Shown in pieces: positions 1-5,921 of a stretch of 6,177 nt of DNA; the first letter of the stretch is position 1; every line of letters begins with the position of its first letter. Both the position numbers and the translations under genes were made by a program. The notes beneath the pieces are model-generated. The model was not told where the DNA came from. It was given only the letters and a program-made list of their open reading frames with translations, and ran no database searches. Source of the DNA: an uncultured Polyangiaceae bacterium (GTDB lineage: Bacteria; Myxococcota_A; Polyangia; Polyangiales; Houyiibacteriaceae); contig CAMYMX010000231.1 of the NCBI GenBank assembly GCA_947259605.1, positions 1 to 6,177 on the forward strand. Direction: 5' to 3'.

Positions 1-47
1 AGGGGCGCGGCGGAACGCGATGTGGGGGTTCGGCGGCGTGTGAGTGA

Positions 48-78
48 CAATCGGCAAGACAGCAACCACCTCCGATTG
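48..78. repeat. Inner hairpin A of the nested inverted repeat
   Basis: CAATCGG at 48-54 is the exact reverse complement of CCGATTG at 72-78, with a 17-nt loop. It forms the first arm of the three-way junction inside the 2-187 element. Seven pairs alone would be unremarkable; its placement between the two outer arms is what makes it worth listing. Confidence 0.5.
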
Positions 79-91
79 GCGCGAGCTCCGA

Positions 92-150
92 GGGGCGCCT
101 TGCGTGGCCTCAGGCCCCCAGCCCCTCCGGCCACCTCTGCAAGGCGCCCC
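92..150. repeat. Inner hairpin B: 18-bp GC-rich stem-loop
   Basis: GGGGCGCCTTGC (92-103) pairs perfectly with 139-150. The stem continues as GTGGCC (104-109) with GGCCAC (129-134) after a 4-nt bulge at 135-138, leaving a 19-nt C-rich loop (110-128). No T-run follows on either strand, so it does not look like a standard intrinsic terminator, although it lies about 110 nt beyond the stop codon of the minus-strand lipoprotein gene at 262-1185. Confidence 0.7.
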
Positions 151-190
151 GTCCGTCGCACCCCCGCGTCGCGTTCCGCCGCGCCCCGTT

Positions 191-220
191 AGTGCCAGTG
201 CCGGCGTCAGCGTCAGCGTC
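191..220. repeat. Five imperfect AGYGYC hexamer repeats
   Basis: The plus strand reads AGTGCC, AGTGCC, GGCGTC, AGCGTC, AGCGTC in perfect six-base phase, three bases beyond the right arm of the inverted repeat ending at 187. A second array with the same degenerate unit lies at 1930-1959 (readable as AGYGYC on the minus strand). The units differ mainly by C/T transitions. Both arrays have five units and both are intergenic. Confidence 0.6.
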
Positions 221-261
221 GATCCGGCGACGTACACCGAACCGCGCTGGGGTTGTAGCCT

Positions 262-1185
262 TTACGGTCTCGAATCTGGGCAGTCGACGGTGACTACTCG
301 GCTCATGTCGCAATCGAGATCTCCGTCTGAGGCGACTGCGGTGCAAGTGATCGTCGCGCCGGGCATGCCACCGGACGCCGGGGGAATGCACTCGACGAAG
401 AAGTTTGCGATGAGCGTGTCGTCTGTCCCTAAACGCGCGCCCGGCGTGGCAGAATTGAAGGTGCAAGACGCATCGGGGGTGCCATCGCCCGTGCAGTCGA
501 GCACTGCGTTCGTACAGTTGATCGTGGTCGACACACCGGGGTCCGGCCCCGGAGTGCACATGAGACCGACCGTGTCGTCCGCGACACAGGTCTGTGGATC
601 GCAGCCCCGATCACAGGAGTTGTCATTGTCGAGGAAGCTCACCACACAGGACGTCGACGCTTCCACCGGGTCGAGCTCGTCACAGCTCAACGCGCGCAGG
701 TTGGGACATACGTTGAAGCTACCTGGGGGAATCTTTGGATATCCGGGTGATGAACAAGCGAGCGGCACGACGACTTGTGTGGCAGTACCCGCGACGACCG
801 AGAAGGGCACATCGGCGGTGCAAATGACCTCTCCATCGCCGTCACGGCCGCGTAGCTGCATCCAACATGAGCCGGGAGGCAGATCCATGAAGCCGGTCCA
901 TGTTTCTCTCAGCATGTCCAACATACCGGTTTTGACGACTTGACTGTTTGGGGGCTCGAGCGCCCCGTCCAGCTCGAGCCGATCGGGCACCGACGAGCCT
1001 TCATCATCAAGGCAACGGACGCTGTACTCGACGCTCTCCACCGGCAACGGCCCGAGGCTCTGGATGACCGCGCTCAGCTCAATGCTCTCGGTGGCATCCG
1101 CCTGCCTCCCGTCGTTGCTCCCGCAGGCGACCAGGATTCCCAGGCACAGCGGAGCGAGCGATGTTCTAAGAAGGCGAGAGGCCAT
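262..1185 (-). CDS. Cysteine-rich secreted lipoprotein of unknown function
   Basis: I do not recognise a named family. The start chosen (ATG at 1185) gives a 307-residue protein with a classic lipoprotein signal: basic N-terminus, hydrophobic core, lipobox LVAC and lipidated Cys21 followed by Gly-Ser-Asn-Asp, predicting anchoring to the outer membrane after export. In-frame upstream starts (ATG 1236, GTG 1296) would only add an unlikely long tail before the signal peptide. None of the three has a good Shine-Dalgarno site. The mature part carries 18 further cysteines, an even number that fits disulfides in the periplasm or at the cell surface. Residues about 35-145 look beta-rich and end in a TATQVVVPLAC strand. 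Residues about 155-305 are dense in Cys and Asp/Gly, including CTGDGTPDASC (231-241) and ASDGDLDCD (285-293), which resemble calcium-binding loops. The TAA stop lies 75 nt before the 2-187 inverted repeat. A structural, binding or cell-surface role is inference. Confidence 0.8.
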   Translation of the reverse strand: MASRLLRTSLAPLCLGILVACGSNDGRQADATESIELSAVIQSLGPLPVESVEYSVRCLDDEGSSVPDRLELDGALEPPNSQVVKTGMLDMLRETWTGFMDLPPGSCWMQLRGRDGDGEVICTADVPFSVVAGTATQVVVPLACSSPGYPKIPPGSFNVCPNLRALSCDELDPVEASTSCVVSFLDNDNSCDRGCDPQTCVADDTVGLMCTPGPDPGVSTTINCTNAVLDCTGDGTPDASCTFNSATPGARLGTDDTLIANFFVECIPPASGGMPGATITCTAVASDGDLDCDMSRVVTVDCPDSRP

Positions 1186-1320
1186 GGAGAAGCTTCGAAA
1201 GTGCTTCGGACGAAGAAACGGGGACGAAGCGTTCATAAAAGCATGAGTCTGGGCAAATTGCCAAGGCGATGTTCCTCGGCTGGGGTTCTCGGACACCGAA
1301 GCTCACTCTGACACTAGCGT
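1186..1320 (-). promoter_or_regulatory. Upstream region of the lipoprotein gene with GCTTCG/CGAAGC repeats and weak -10
   Basis: This 135-nt gap separates two minus-strand genes, so they could be cotranscribed or the downstream one could have its own promoter. On the minus strand TAGTGT (1311-1316) fits a TANNNT -10, but I see no matching -35. GCTTCG occurs at 1192-1197 and 1203-1208 and its complement CGAAGC at 1225-1230 and 1297-1302, so the leader can fold into alternative small hairpins (for example 1203-1208 with 1225-1230). No Shine-Dalgarno sequence precedes the ATG at 1185. Confidence 0.25.
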
Positions 1321-1893
1321 TCAGCGCTTGACGAATGGAGCGACCGGGCCCTCTAGCGCGAACGGGTGCAGCTCGGCTCGTGCCTTTTTAGTGAAGCCGG
1401 TGCGGCCGATGCCGAGGTAGAGGCCGTCCGCGATTTTGCGCACCTCGTCGAACATGGTGTGAAGAAGCGCTCCGCCGGGGCCGCCTCGTTGGAAGCTGTT
1501 GAAGTCGGCGTACTCCAGGTGGAACGCGTCTTTCGTGTCGCCGGGAATCTTGGAGGGGCCGAGGCGGGTCTTCATGCGTGCGGACCGTTTCACGCCCCGG
1601 GGCGTCATGAAGCTGTTGTAGCCGTGTCCGTCGGTGGGCCCGGTGGGCTCGAACGCTTTGCACAGCCATCGGCCCTTCACGTTCAACGCAAACGCGCTGA
1701 GCAAGTAGTCCCGCGCAGTTCCCTGGTCGAGCAGCCTCGCGGCGAACTCCCCGTGCATTTCTGAAAACGGTGGCGCTTCGAGCTCGTGGTAGAGCGCGAT
1801 GAGCTCGTCACGCGGCATCATGTGCAGATCGAGGGCGCTGATCTTCGTGGATGGGGAGGGCTGGGAGCGGAGGGCGGGGGTTGGTTCGGACAT
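1321..1893 (-). CDS. Conserved-looking hypothetical protein, 190 aa
   Basis: The product is probably cytoplasmic: no signal peptide or membrane segment is visible. The ATG at 1893 begins MSEPTP. A longer in-frame reading upstream runs through the promoter and hexamer repeat and has low-complexity Ser-Val/Arg-Gly composition, so it is rejected. After a Pro/Ser-rich tail (1-20) and a helical segment (27-65), the protein becomes beta-rich with ordered motifs: NVKGRWLCKAF (71-81), GYNSFMTPRG (91-100), FHLEYADFN (124-132), DEVRKIADGLYLGIGR (149-164) and PFALEGP (177-183). The GxW motif near the start of the beta region, followed by an Asp-Glu-Val-Arg strand and a GLYLG turn, recalls small lipocalin-like or GXWXG-type proteins, but I cannot assign a family. 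It is divergent from the Cache lipoprotein gene and shares a symmetric promoter region with it. The TGA stop is at 1321-1323. Confidence 0.75.
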   Translation of the reverse strand: MSEPTPALRSQPSPSTKISALDLHMMPRDELIALYHELEAPPFSEMHGEFAARLLDQGTARDYLLSAFALNVKGRWLCKAFEPTGPTDGHGYNSFMTPRGVKRSARMKTRLGPSKIPGDTKDAFHLEYADFNSFQRGGPGGALLHTMFDEVRKIADGLYLGIGRTGFTKKARAELHPFALEGPVAPFVKR

Positions 1894-1899
1894 GGGGGG

Positions 1900-1909
1900 A
1901 GTGTAGCAG
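1900..1909 (-). promoter_or_regulatory. Candidate leaderless promoter of the 190-aa protein gene
   Basis: The minus strand reads CTGCTACACT, then six C residues, then the ATG at 1893. TACACT (1905-1900) fits the TANNNT -10 pattern. A start site about 7 nt downstream would fall on the ATG itself, and no Shine-Dalgarno sequence exists in the gap, so a leaderless mRNA is the simplest reading. It is the exact mirror copy of the plus-strand motif at 1958-1967. No clear -35 is visible. Confidence 0.5.
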
Positions 1910-1929
1910 GGGCAGCGAGAACGGTTGCC

Positions 1930-1959
1930 GACACTCACGCTGGCACTGACGCTGGCGCT
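1930..1959. repeat. Second array of five imperfect hexamers, between divergent promoters
   Basis: The plus strand reads GACACT, CACGCT, GGCACT, GACGCT, GGCGCT. On the minus strand these are AGCGCC, AGCGTC, AGTGCC, AGCGTG, AGTGTC, the same AGYGYC unit as at 191-220. The array occupies the -35 region of the plus-strand promoter and touches its CTGCTACACT motif at 1958-1959. A regulatory role or a simple-sequence origin are both possible. Confidence 0.6.
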
Positions 1960-1967
1960 GCTACACT
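1958..1967 (+). promoter_or_regulatory. Candidate leaderless promoter of the Cache lipoprotein gene
   Basis: CTGCTACACT is followed by GTCCGC and the ATG at 1974. TACACT (1962-1967) is a TANNNT -10 placed six bases before the start codon, which leaves no room for a leader or a ribosome binding site. The ten bases are identical, in opposite orientation, to 1900-1909, and both copies sit at the same distance from their ATG. The -35 region is filled by the hexamer array. Confidence 0.5.
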
Positions 1968-1973
1968 GTCCGC

Positions 1974-2807
1974 ATGCCTCGTCCGATGCTCCTCCTCCTG
2001 GGCCTTGCGCTCTTCGCAGGCTGCGAAAACAGCGCGGCGGTCGAGCGAACGCAGACCCAGCTTCGCGACGTCGACTTCCCTCGCGTGCAGGCGCTGGTCG
2101 AGCAGGACCTGGCAAACCATCAGGCCGGGGTCGTGAAAGCGGCGGACAAGATTGCTCCGGGCTTCTCGGTCAGCGACCCCGAGAAGCGCGAAGGCCAAGT
2201 GCGAGCCGCATTGAGAATTCTCCAGGAACCCAAGAGAGGTATTGATGAATTCGTCGCGTCGCCGATGTCGTTTCTGGCGGCCGTCGGCCTCGATGGCGTC
2301 GTGATTGCACGCGACCGCGACCCGGACCGGATGAAGGGTCAGGACTTCAGGTCGCGCTTCGACCCCGTGGCCCGGGCGCTCGAGGGGACCGCATCGACCG
2401 GTCTTGGCGAGTTCTACGCCGAGGATCCAACCGCCCCTTCGTCCTGGTCGATTCTCTTCGCCGCGCCGTCTCAGAGAGATGGCAAGGTCGTCGGGGCCGT
2501 CCTTGCGGGCATTCCCCTGTCGCGCCTCGCCCAGCGGCTAAGCCGTCAGTTCCGCGTCGAACAGAAAGCGGGGGCTCCGGTCTGGGTCTACCTCTACAAA
2601 GGCAACCGTCTCTTCCATTGGGACACGCCCCCCGAGGTGGACGCGCTCGTTCGTGACCCCGTTGCCCGTGCCAAGGCGCTCAGCGCTTCGCCAGCGGGTT
2701 ACAGCGAGAAGGTGCGGCTCCAGGGGGAGCTCCAAGTCTATGGCGTGTTCCCGCTCGCCCTGCTTGCGCCGGACGTTGGGACCATCATCTTCCGCACGCC
2801 CGAGTGA
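1974..2807 (+). CDS. Lipoprotein with a Cache-like sensory domain
   Basis: The 277-residue product starts with a short signal peptide (MPRPMLLLLGLALFAGC). Cys17 sits in an FAGC lipobox (Phe at -3 is slightly atypical), and Glu at +2 is compatible with outer-membrane sorting. Residues 20-95 are charged and probably helical, including LVEQDLANHQAGVVKAADKI (41-60). Residues about 98-190 have the look of a Cache/PAS-like extracytoplasmic ligand-binding fold: SFLAAVGLDGVVIARD (99-114), GQDFRSR (122-128), then WSILFAAP (158-165) and KVVGAVLAGIPLSRLAQRL (171-189). A second strand-rich part follows (VWVYLYKGNRLFHWD, 203-217; LQVYGVFPL, 253-261). Such domains normally sit on chemoreceptors or histidine kinases; here there is no transmembrane helix or output domain, so this would be a stand-alone, lipid-anchored sensor or binding protein. 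The Cache call comes from pattern recognition, not a search. The gene is convergent with aat, 36 nt away. Confidence 0.8.
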   Translation: MPRPMLLLLGLALFAGCENSAAVERTQTQLRDVDFPRVQALVEQDLANHQAGVVKAADKIAPGFSVSDPEKREGQVRAALRILQEPKRGIDEFVASPMSFLAAVGLDGVVIARDRDPDRMKGQDFRSRFDPVARALEGTASTGLGEFYAEDPTAPSSWSILFAAPSQRDGKVVGAVLAGIPLSRLAQRLSRQFRVEQKAGAPVWVYLYKGNRLFHWDTPPEVDALVRDPVARAKALSASPAGYSEKVRLQGELQVYGVFPLALLAPDVGTIIFRTPE

Positions 2808-2819
2808 GGCTTCCTCGCC

Positions 2820-2838
2820 GCCGCGCTCGGTAAGCGGC
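2820..2838. other. Small stem-loop between convergent genes
   Basis: GCCGC (2820-2824) and GCGGC (2834-2838) can pair around a 9-nt loop in the 36-nt spacer separating the stop codons of the Cache lipoprotein gene and aat. It is short and lacks a T-run on either strand, so a bidirectional terminator role is only a possibility. Confidence 0.2.
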
Positions 2839-2843
2839 AAAGG

Positions 2844-3569
2844 TCACGCGTCGGGGGCCAAGCGTTCGAGCGCCTCTCGTGGAGACAGGGTGAGCTGCCA
2901 GGGTGCGAGCACGCTGGGTTGGTCGACCGCCGCGCGCCATTCGGAGAGAAAGCGTTCACGGGGCCACATCGTCGCGCCAAAGCGCGCCAAGTGCTCGGTA
3001 TGCACCTGGCAGTCGACGATGCGAAAGCCCCACATGGCGAGGTGGCCGAGCAGTGTCGTGAAGGCGACCTTCGAGGCGTCGGGCTCAGTGGCAAACATCG
3101 ACTCACCGGCAAACGTTCGCCCGAGCCCGACCCCGTACAGCCCACCGACCAGCTCGCGGTCGCGCCACGCTTCGATGCTGTGCGCATACCCAAGCTCGTG
3201 GAGCGCCTGATAGCCATGACGAAGCTCCGGGGTGATCCAGGTGCCCTGCTGATGGGGACGCGACATGGCCGCACAAGCGTCAATGACCTCGGCAAACGCG
3301 CTGTCCGCAGTGACGCGGAGCTGTCCCTTTCGGATCACCTTGCGCAAGGAGCGGGGGACATGAGCCGCATGGGGCGACAGGGCGAAGCGGGGATCGGGCG
3401 AGAACCAGAGCAAGGGGTAACCCCGCGCGGGCCAGGGGAAGATGCCATTGCGGTACGCGACGAGTAGGCGCTCTGGAGAGACATCCCCGCCCACCGCGAC
3501 GATGCCTTCCTCGTTGGCGTCCTCGGGCGGGGGAAAGGCCAGTTCCTTGTCGAGTAGGTACACGGGCAT
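2844..3569 (-). CDS. aat: Leucyl/phenylalanyl-tRNA--protein transferase
   Basis: Aat transfers Leu or Phe from aminoacyl-tRNA to the N-terminus of proteins that begin with Lys or Arg, creating a primary N-degron for ClpS-ClpAP. The 241-residue product is full length for the family. Family motifs appear in order: the N-terminal AFPPPEDANEEGIVAVGGD (11-29), GIFPW (42-46), WFSPDPR (55-61), TWIT (110-113), HSIEAW (130-135), LVGGLYGV (140-147), FAGESMF (153-159) and VDCQ (185-188). Glu156 of GESMF and Asp186/Gln188 of DCQ match the residues implicated in peptide transfer by the E. coli enzyme. The start is ATG 3569, which aligns with the family N-terminus; no Shine-Dalgarno site is visible. It lies 52 nt downstream of clpA on the same strand, consistent with one N-degron transcription unit. 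Confidence 0.97.
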   Translation of the reverse strand: MPVYLLDKELAFPPPEDANEEGIVAVGGDVSPERLLVAYRNGIFPWPARGYPLLWFSPDPRFALSPHAAHVPRSLRKVIRKGQLRVTADSAFAEVIDACAAMSRPHQQGTWITPELRHGYQALHELGYAHSIEAWRDRELVGGLYGVGLGRTFAGESMFATEPDASKVAFTTLLGHLAMWGFRIVDCQVHTEHLARFGATMWPRERFLSEWRAAVDQPSVLAPWQLTLSPREALERLAPDA

Positions 3570-3621
3570 CAGCGGGCACCGAATGCTAGCGCAAGCTCGG
3601 CACGGATGGGGCGCCTAACCG
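3570..3621 (-). promoter_or_regulatory. clpA-aat spacer with possible internal -10
   Basis: TAGCAT on the minus strand (3583-3588) fits TANNNT and lies 13 nt before the aat ATG, which would give a leader of only about 6 nt; no -35 is evident. A 5-bp hairpin (GCCTA 3613-3617 with TAGGC 3623-3627) overlaps the clpA stop codon but has no T-run. Either element could let aat be expressed separately from clpA; neither is strong. Confidence 0.2.
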
Positions 3622-5919
3622 CTAGGCTTCGCCCGCGGGCGCGTTGGTGTCGTGGAAGCTCAGCACGATGTCGCCGTCCTTGGCCTCGGCCATCGCCATG
3701 CCGCCTTCCTTCAGGGCGCCGAAGACCATCGCTTCGGCCAAGGGCTTTTTCAGCTTCTGTTCGACCAGGCGGGCCATGGGCCGCGCCCCCATCTGCGGGT
3801 CGTAGCCGTGCTCTGCCAGCCAGTCTCGCGCCGATTCGCTCAGCTCGAGCCGCACCTGCTTCTCGGCAAGCATTTCGCCGAGCAGGGCGACCTCCTTGTC
3901 GACCACCTTTCGGATTACCTCTTTGCGAAGCCCGCTGAAGTAGACGACCGAATCGAGGCGGTTGCGGAACTCCGGCGTGAAGATGCGTTCCATCGCTTGC
4001 TTGGCTCGCCCCGTTGCGAAGTCCGTGGGCTCGTCGCCGCTCGCAAAGCCCACCACCTTCTCGGTCGCTTCGAATGCGCCCGCGTTTGTGGTCATGACCA
4101 GCACGATGTTGCGGAAGTCTGCCTCGCGCCCGTTGTTGTCGGTCAGCTTGGCGTGGTCCATCACCTGCAGGAGGATGTTGAAAAGCTCTCCATGCGCTTT
4201 CTCGATTTCGTCGAGAATCAGCACGGCGTGCGGGTGCTTGCGGACCGCATCGGTGAGCAAGCCGCCCTGGTCGAAACCAACATAACCGGGAGGCGCACCG
4301 ATCAGCCGCGAGACGGAGTGCCGCTCGCTGTACTCGCTCATGTCGAAGCGTAGGAGCTCGACGCCCATCACGCGCGCGAGCTGCCGGGCAAGCTCGGTCT
4401 TGCCGACGCCCGTGGGCCCAGCGAAGAGAAAGGACCCGATCGGCTTGTTGTCCGCGCGGAGCCCGGCGCGCGCCAAGGTGATTGCGCTCACGACTTTGTC
4501 GATCGCCTCGTCCTGGCCGAAGATCACCTTGCGAAGCTCGGGGCCGAGCTCCCGAAGCTGGTCGCGCTCTTTTGCGCTGACCGACTCGACCGGCACGCGC
4601 GCCATCTTGCTGACGACCCGCTCGATTTCCGCGACGGTTATCCTGTGCGTGCGCTCGTTCTCAGGCCGCATGCGTTCGAGCGAGCCCGCTTCGTCGATCA
4701 CGTCGATGGCCTTGTCCGGCAAGAAGCGCTCGACGATGTGCTTCTGCGCGAGCTGCGCGGCCGCTTCGAGCGCGTCGTCGTCGTACTTCACGTCGTGGTG
4801 CTCTTCGTAATACGAGCGCAGGCCTTTGAGAATCTCGATGGTGTCTTCGAGGCTGGGCTCGTGCACTTCGATCTTCTGAAAGCGTCGGGCGAGGGCGCGG
4901 TCACGCTCTAGGTGCTTGAAGTCGACGTAGGTCGTCGAGCCCAGACATCGGAGCTTGCCGGACGCCAGTGCTGGCTTGAGGATATTGGACGCATCCATCG
5001 AGCTACCCGTCGTCGCGCCTGCTCCCACGATGGTGTGGATCTCGTCGATGAACAGGATCGCGTTGTCGATCTCCTGAAGCCGCTTCATGACGGCCTTGAG
5101 ACGCTCCTCGAACTGACCGCGAAACTTCGTGCCGGCAAGTAGCGCGCCCATGTCGAGCGAGAAGATCTTCGCGTCGCCGAGAATATCGGGCACGGTCCCC
5201 TCGTAGATGCGCCGCGCAAGCCCCTCTGCGATGGCGGTCTTGCCGACGCCGGGCTCCCCGACGAATACGGGGTTGTTTTTGCGGCGCCGACAGAGCACCT
5301 GAACGGTTCGGTCGAGCTCTGCGTCGCGGCCGATCAAGGGGTCGATGCGCCCCTCGGCAGCTTCCGCAATCAAATCGGTAGCGAAGGCCTCGAGCGGGTC
5401 ACGGCCCGGGGCGGCGCCTTCTTCATCCTCTTCGAAGTCGGCGTCGGTGTAGCCTTCGCTTTCGCCCGGAACGATGTCGGTACCCACGCCGTGCGAAATG
5501 TAGCGCTTGAGATCGAGCGAAGTGACCCCGGACTCCTCGAGCACGAAAGCCGCAAATGATTCGTCCTCTTTGAGCACTTGGACGAGCACGTTGCTTCCGT
5601 CGATGGTCTTCATCTCCGAAGAGATCGCGTGGATCGCAGCGCGCTGCAGGACGCGCTCTACAGCCAGGGTTTGCCGAGGCTCGACCGTGACGTTCTCGGG
5701 CACGCGCGACAGACGGTCCCGCATGAATTCTTCGAGCTTGCTCCGCAGCCGGCGAAGATCGGCTCCACAGGCGCGCAGCGCCTTCGAGGCGTTTGGATCC
5801 TCGGTGAGGGCCAAGAGCAGGTGCTCGAGCGTCACGTATTCGTGGCGCATCAAGCCTGCACGGTCGAATGCCTTCCGAAGCGTCTCCTGAAGCTCTTTGT
5901 CGATCACGGGGCCGGCCAT
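3622..5919 (-). CDS. clpA: ATP-dependent Clp protease ATP-binding subunit ClpA
   Basis: This is the AAA+ unfoldase that feeds substrates into the ClpP chamber and is the partner of ClpS. The 765 residues match the usual ClpA length. Order of domains: double Clp N-domain (1-145) that docks ClpS; acidic linker (151-175, with DADFEEDEEG); D1 with Walker A GEPGVGKT (221-228), pore loop KFRG (265-268), Walker B ILFIDE (288-293) and arginine finger near RRFQ (345-348); D2 with Walker A GPTGVGKT (501-508), pore loop GYVGF (545-549), Walker B VLILDE (566-571), sensor-1 TTNAG (610-614), arginine finger FRNRLD (651-656) and sensor-2 GARP (711-714). VGF (623-625) occupies the place of the ClpP-docking IGL/F loop, so ClpP binding is expected. 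The long ClpB/ClpC middle coiled coil is absent, which favours ClpA over those paralogues. The ATG at 5919 is 2 nt after the clpS stop, implying translational coupling. Confidence 0.97.
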   Translation of the reverse strand: MAGPVIDKELQETLRKAFDRAGLMRHEYVTLEHLLLALTEDPNASKALRACGADLRRLRSKLEEFMRDRLSRVPENVTVEPRQTLAVERVLQRAAIHAISSEMKTIDGSNVLVQVLKEDESFAAFVLEESGVTSLDLKRYISHGVGTDIVPGESEGYTDADFEEDEEGAAPGRDPLEAFATDLIAEAAEGRIDPLIGRDAELDRTVQVLCRRRKNNPVFVGEPGVGKTAIAEGLARRIYEGTVPDILGDAKIFSLDMGALLAGTKFRGQFEERLKAVMKRLQEIDNAILFIDEIHTIVGAGATTGSSMDASNILKPALASGKLRCLGSTTYVDFKHLERDRALARRFQKIEVHEPSLEDTIEILKGLRSYYEEHHDVKYDDDALEAAAQLAQKHIVERFLPDKAIDVIDEAGSLERMRPENERTHRITVAEIERVVSKMARVPVESVSAKERDQLRELGPELRKVIFGQDEAIDKVVSAITLARAGLRADNKPIGSFLFAGPTGVGKTELARQLARVMGVELLRFDMSEYSERHSVSRLIGAPPGYVGFDQGGLLTDAVRKHPHAVLILDEIEKAHGELFNILLQVMDHAKLTDNNGREADFRNIVLVMTTNAGAFEATEKVVGFASGDEPTDFATGRAKQAMERIFTPEFRNRLDSVVYFSGLRKEVIRKVVDKEVALLGEMLAEKQVRLELSESARDWLAEHGYDPQMGARPMARLVEQKLKKPLAEAMVFGALKEGGMAMAEAKDGDIVLSFHDTNAPAGEA

Positions 5920-5921
5920 GG

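Larger units (their letters stand above)
2..187. repeat. Large nested inverted repeat; candidate structured RNA or small palindromic element
   Basis: Bases 2-36 are complementary to 153-187. Over 35 opposed positions there are 31 Watson-Crick pairs, 3 G-T pairs (21/168, 23/166, 33/156) and one mismatch (30/159); the outer 19 (2-20 with 169-187) are perfect. The enclosed segment contains two more perfect inverted repeats (48-54/72-78 and 92-109/129-150), giving a three-way junction with short linkers at 37-47, 79-91 and 151-152. In RNA the three G-T pairs are G-U wobbles only if the plus strand is transcribed; in a minus-strand RNA they become A-C mismatches, which weakly favours the plus strand. 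No convincing gene overlaps. The left arm reaches the window edge, so the element may extend further. The pairing is seen directly; whether it is an ncRNA, a MITE-like element or an intergenic terminator-like structure is unknown. Confidence 0.75.

Noticed and set aside
2..43. Possible 3' end of a plus-strand gene ending in TGA at 41-43
   Set aside because: The stretch is itself one arm of the long inverted repeat, and its short translation (ending MWGFGGV) has no recognisable features; it cannot be supported without the upstream flank.
92..150. Intrinsic terminator for the lipoprotein gene
   Set aside because: The stem is strong, but there is no T-run on the minus strand and the distance from the stop codon is over 100 nt.
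1..190. Retron msr-msd RNA, because myxobacteria carry retrons and these have terminal inverted repeats with nested hairpins
   Set aside because: No reverse transcriptase is in the window, and I see no clear branch-G context at the inner end of either arm. On the minus orientation an RT gene could lie beyond the left edge, so it is not excluded, only unsupported.
44..943. Long plus-strand open frame
   Set aside because: It is antisense to the lipoprotein gene, which has a clear signal peptide and lipobox, and it runs through the inverted repeat and hexamers; its composition (Ser/Pro/Arg-rich) is typical of a shadow in GC-rich DNA.
1894..2115. N-terminal extension of the 190-aa protein upstream of 1893
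   Set aside because: It crosses both mirrored promoters, the hexamer array and the start of the divergent gene, and encodes low-complexity Arg/Gly/Ser-Val sequence.
2820..2838. Bidirectional terminator between the convergent genes
   Set aside because: Only five base pairs and no T-run on either side; kept as a low-confidence stem-loop only.
3622..5919. ClpB or ClpC instead of ClpA
   Set aside because: The long middle coiled coil of ClpB and the ClpC-type middle domain are missing, a ClpP-docking VGF loop is present, the length fits ClpA, and clpS lies directly upstream.
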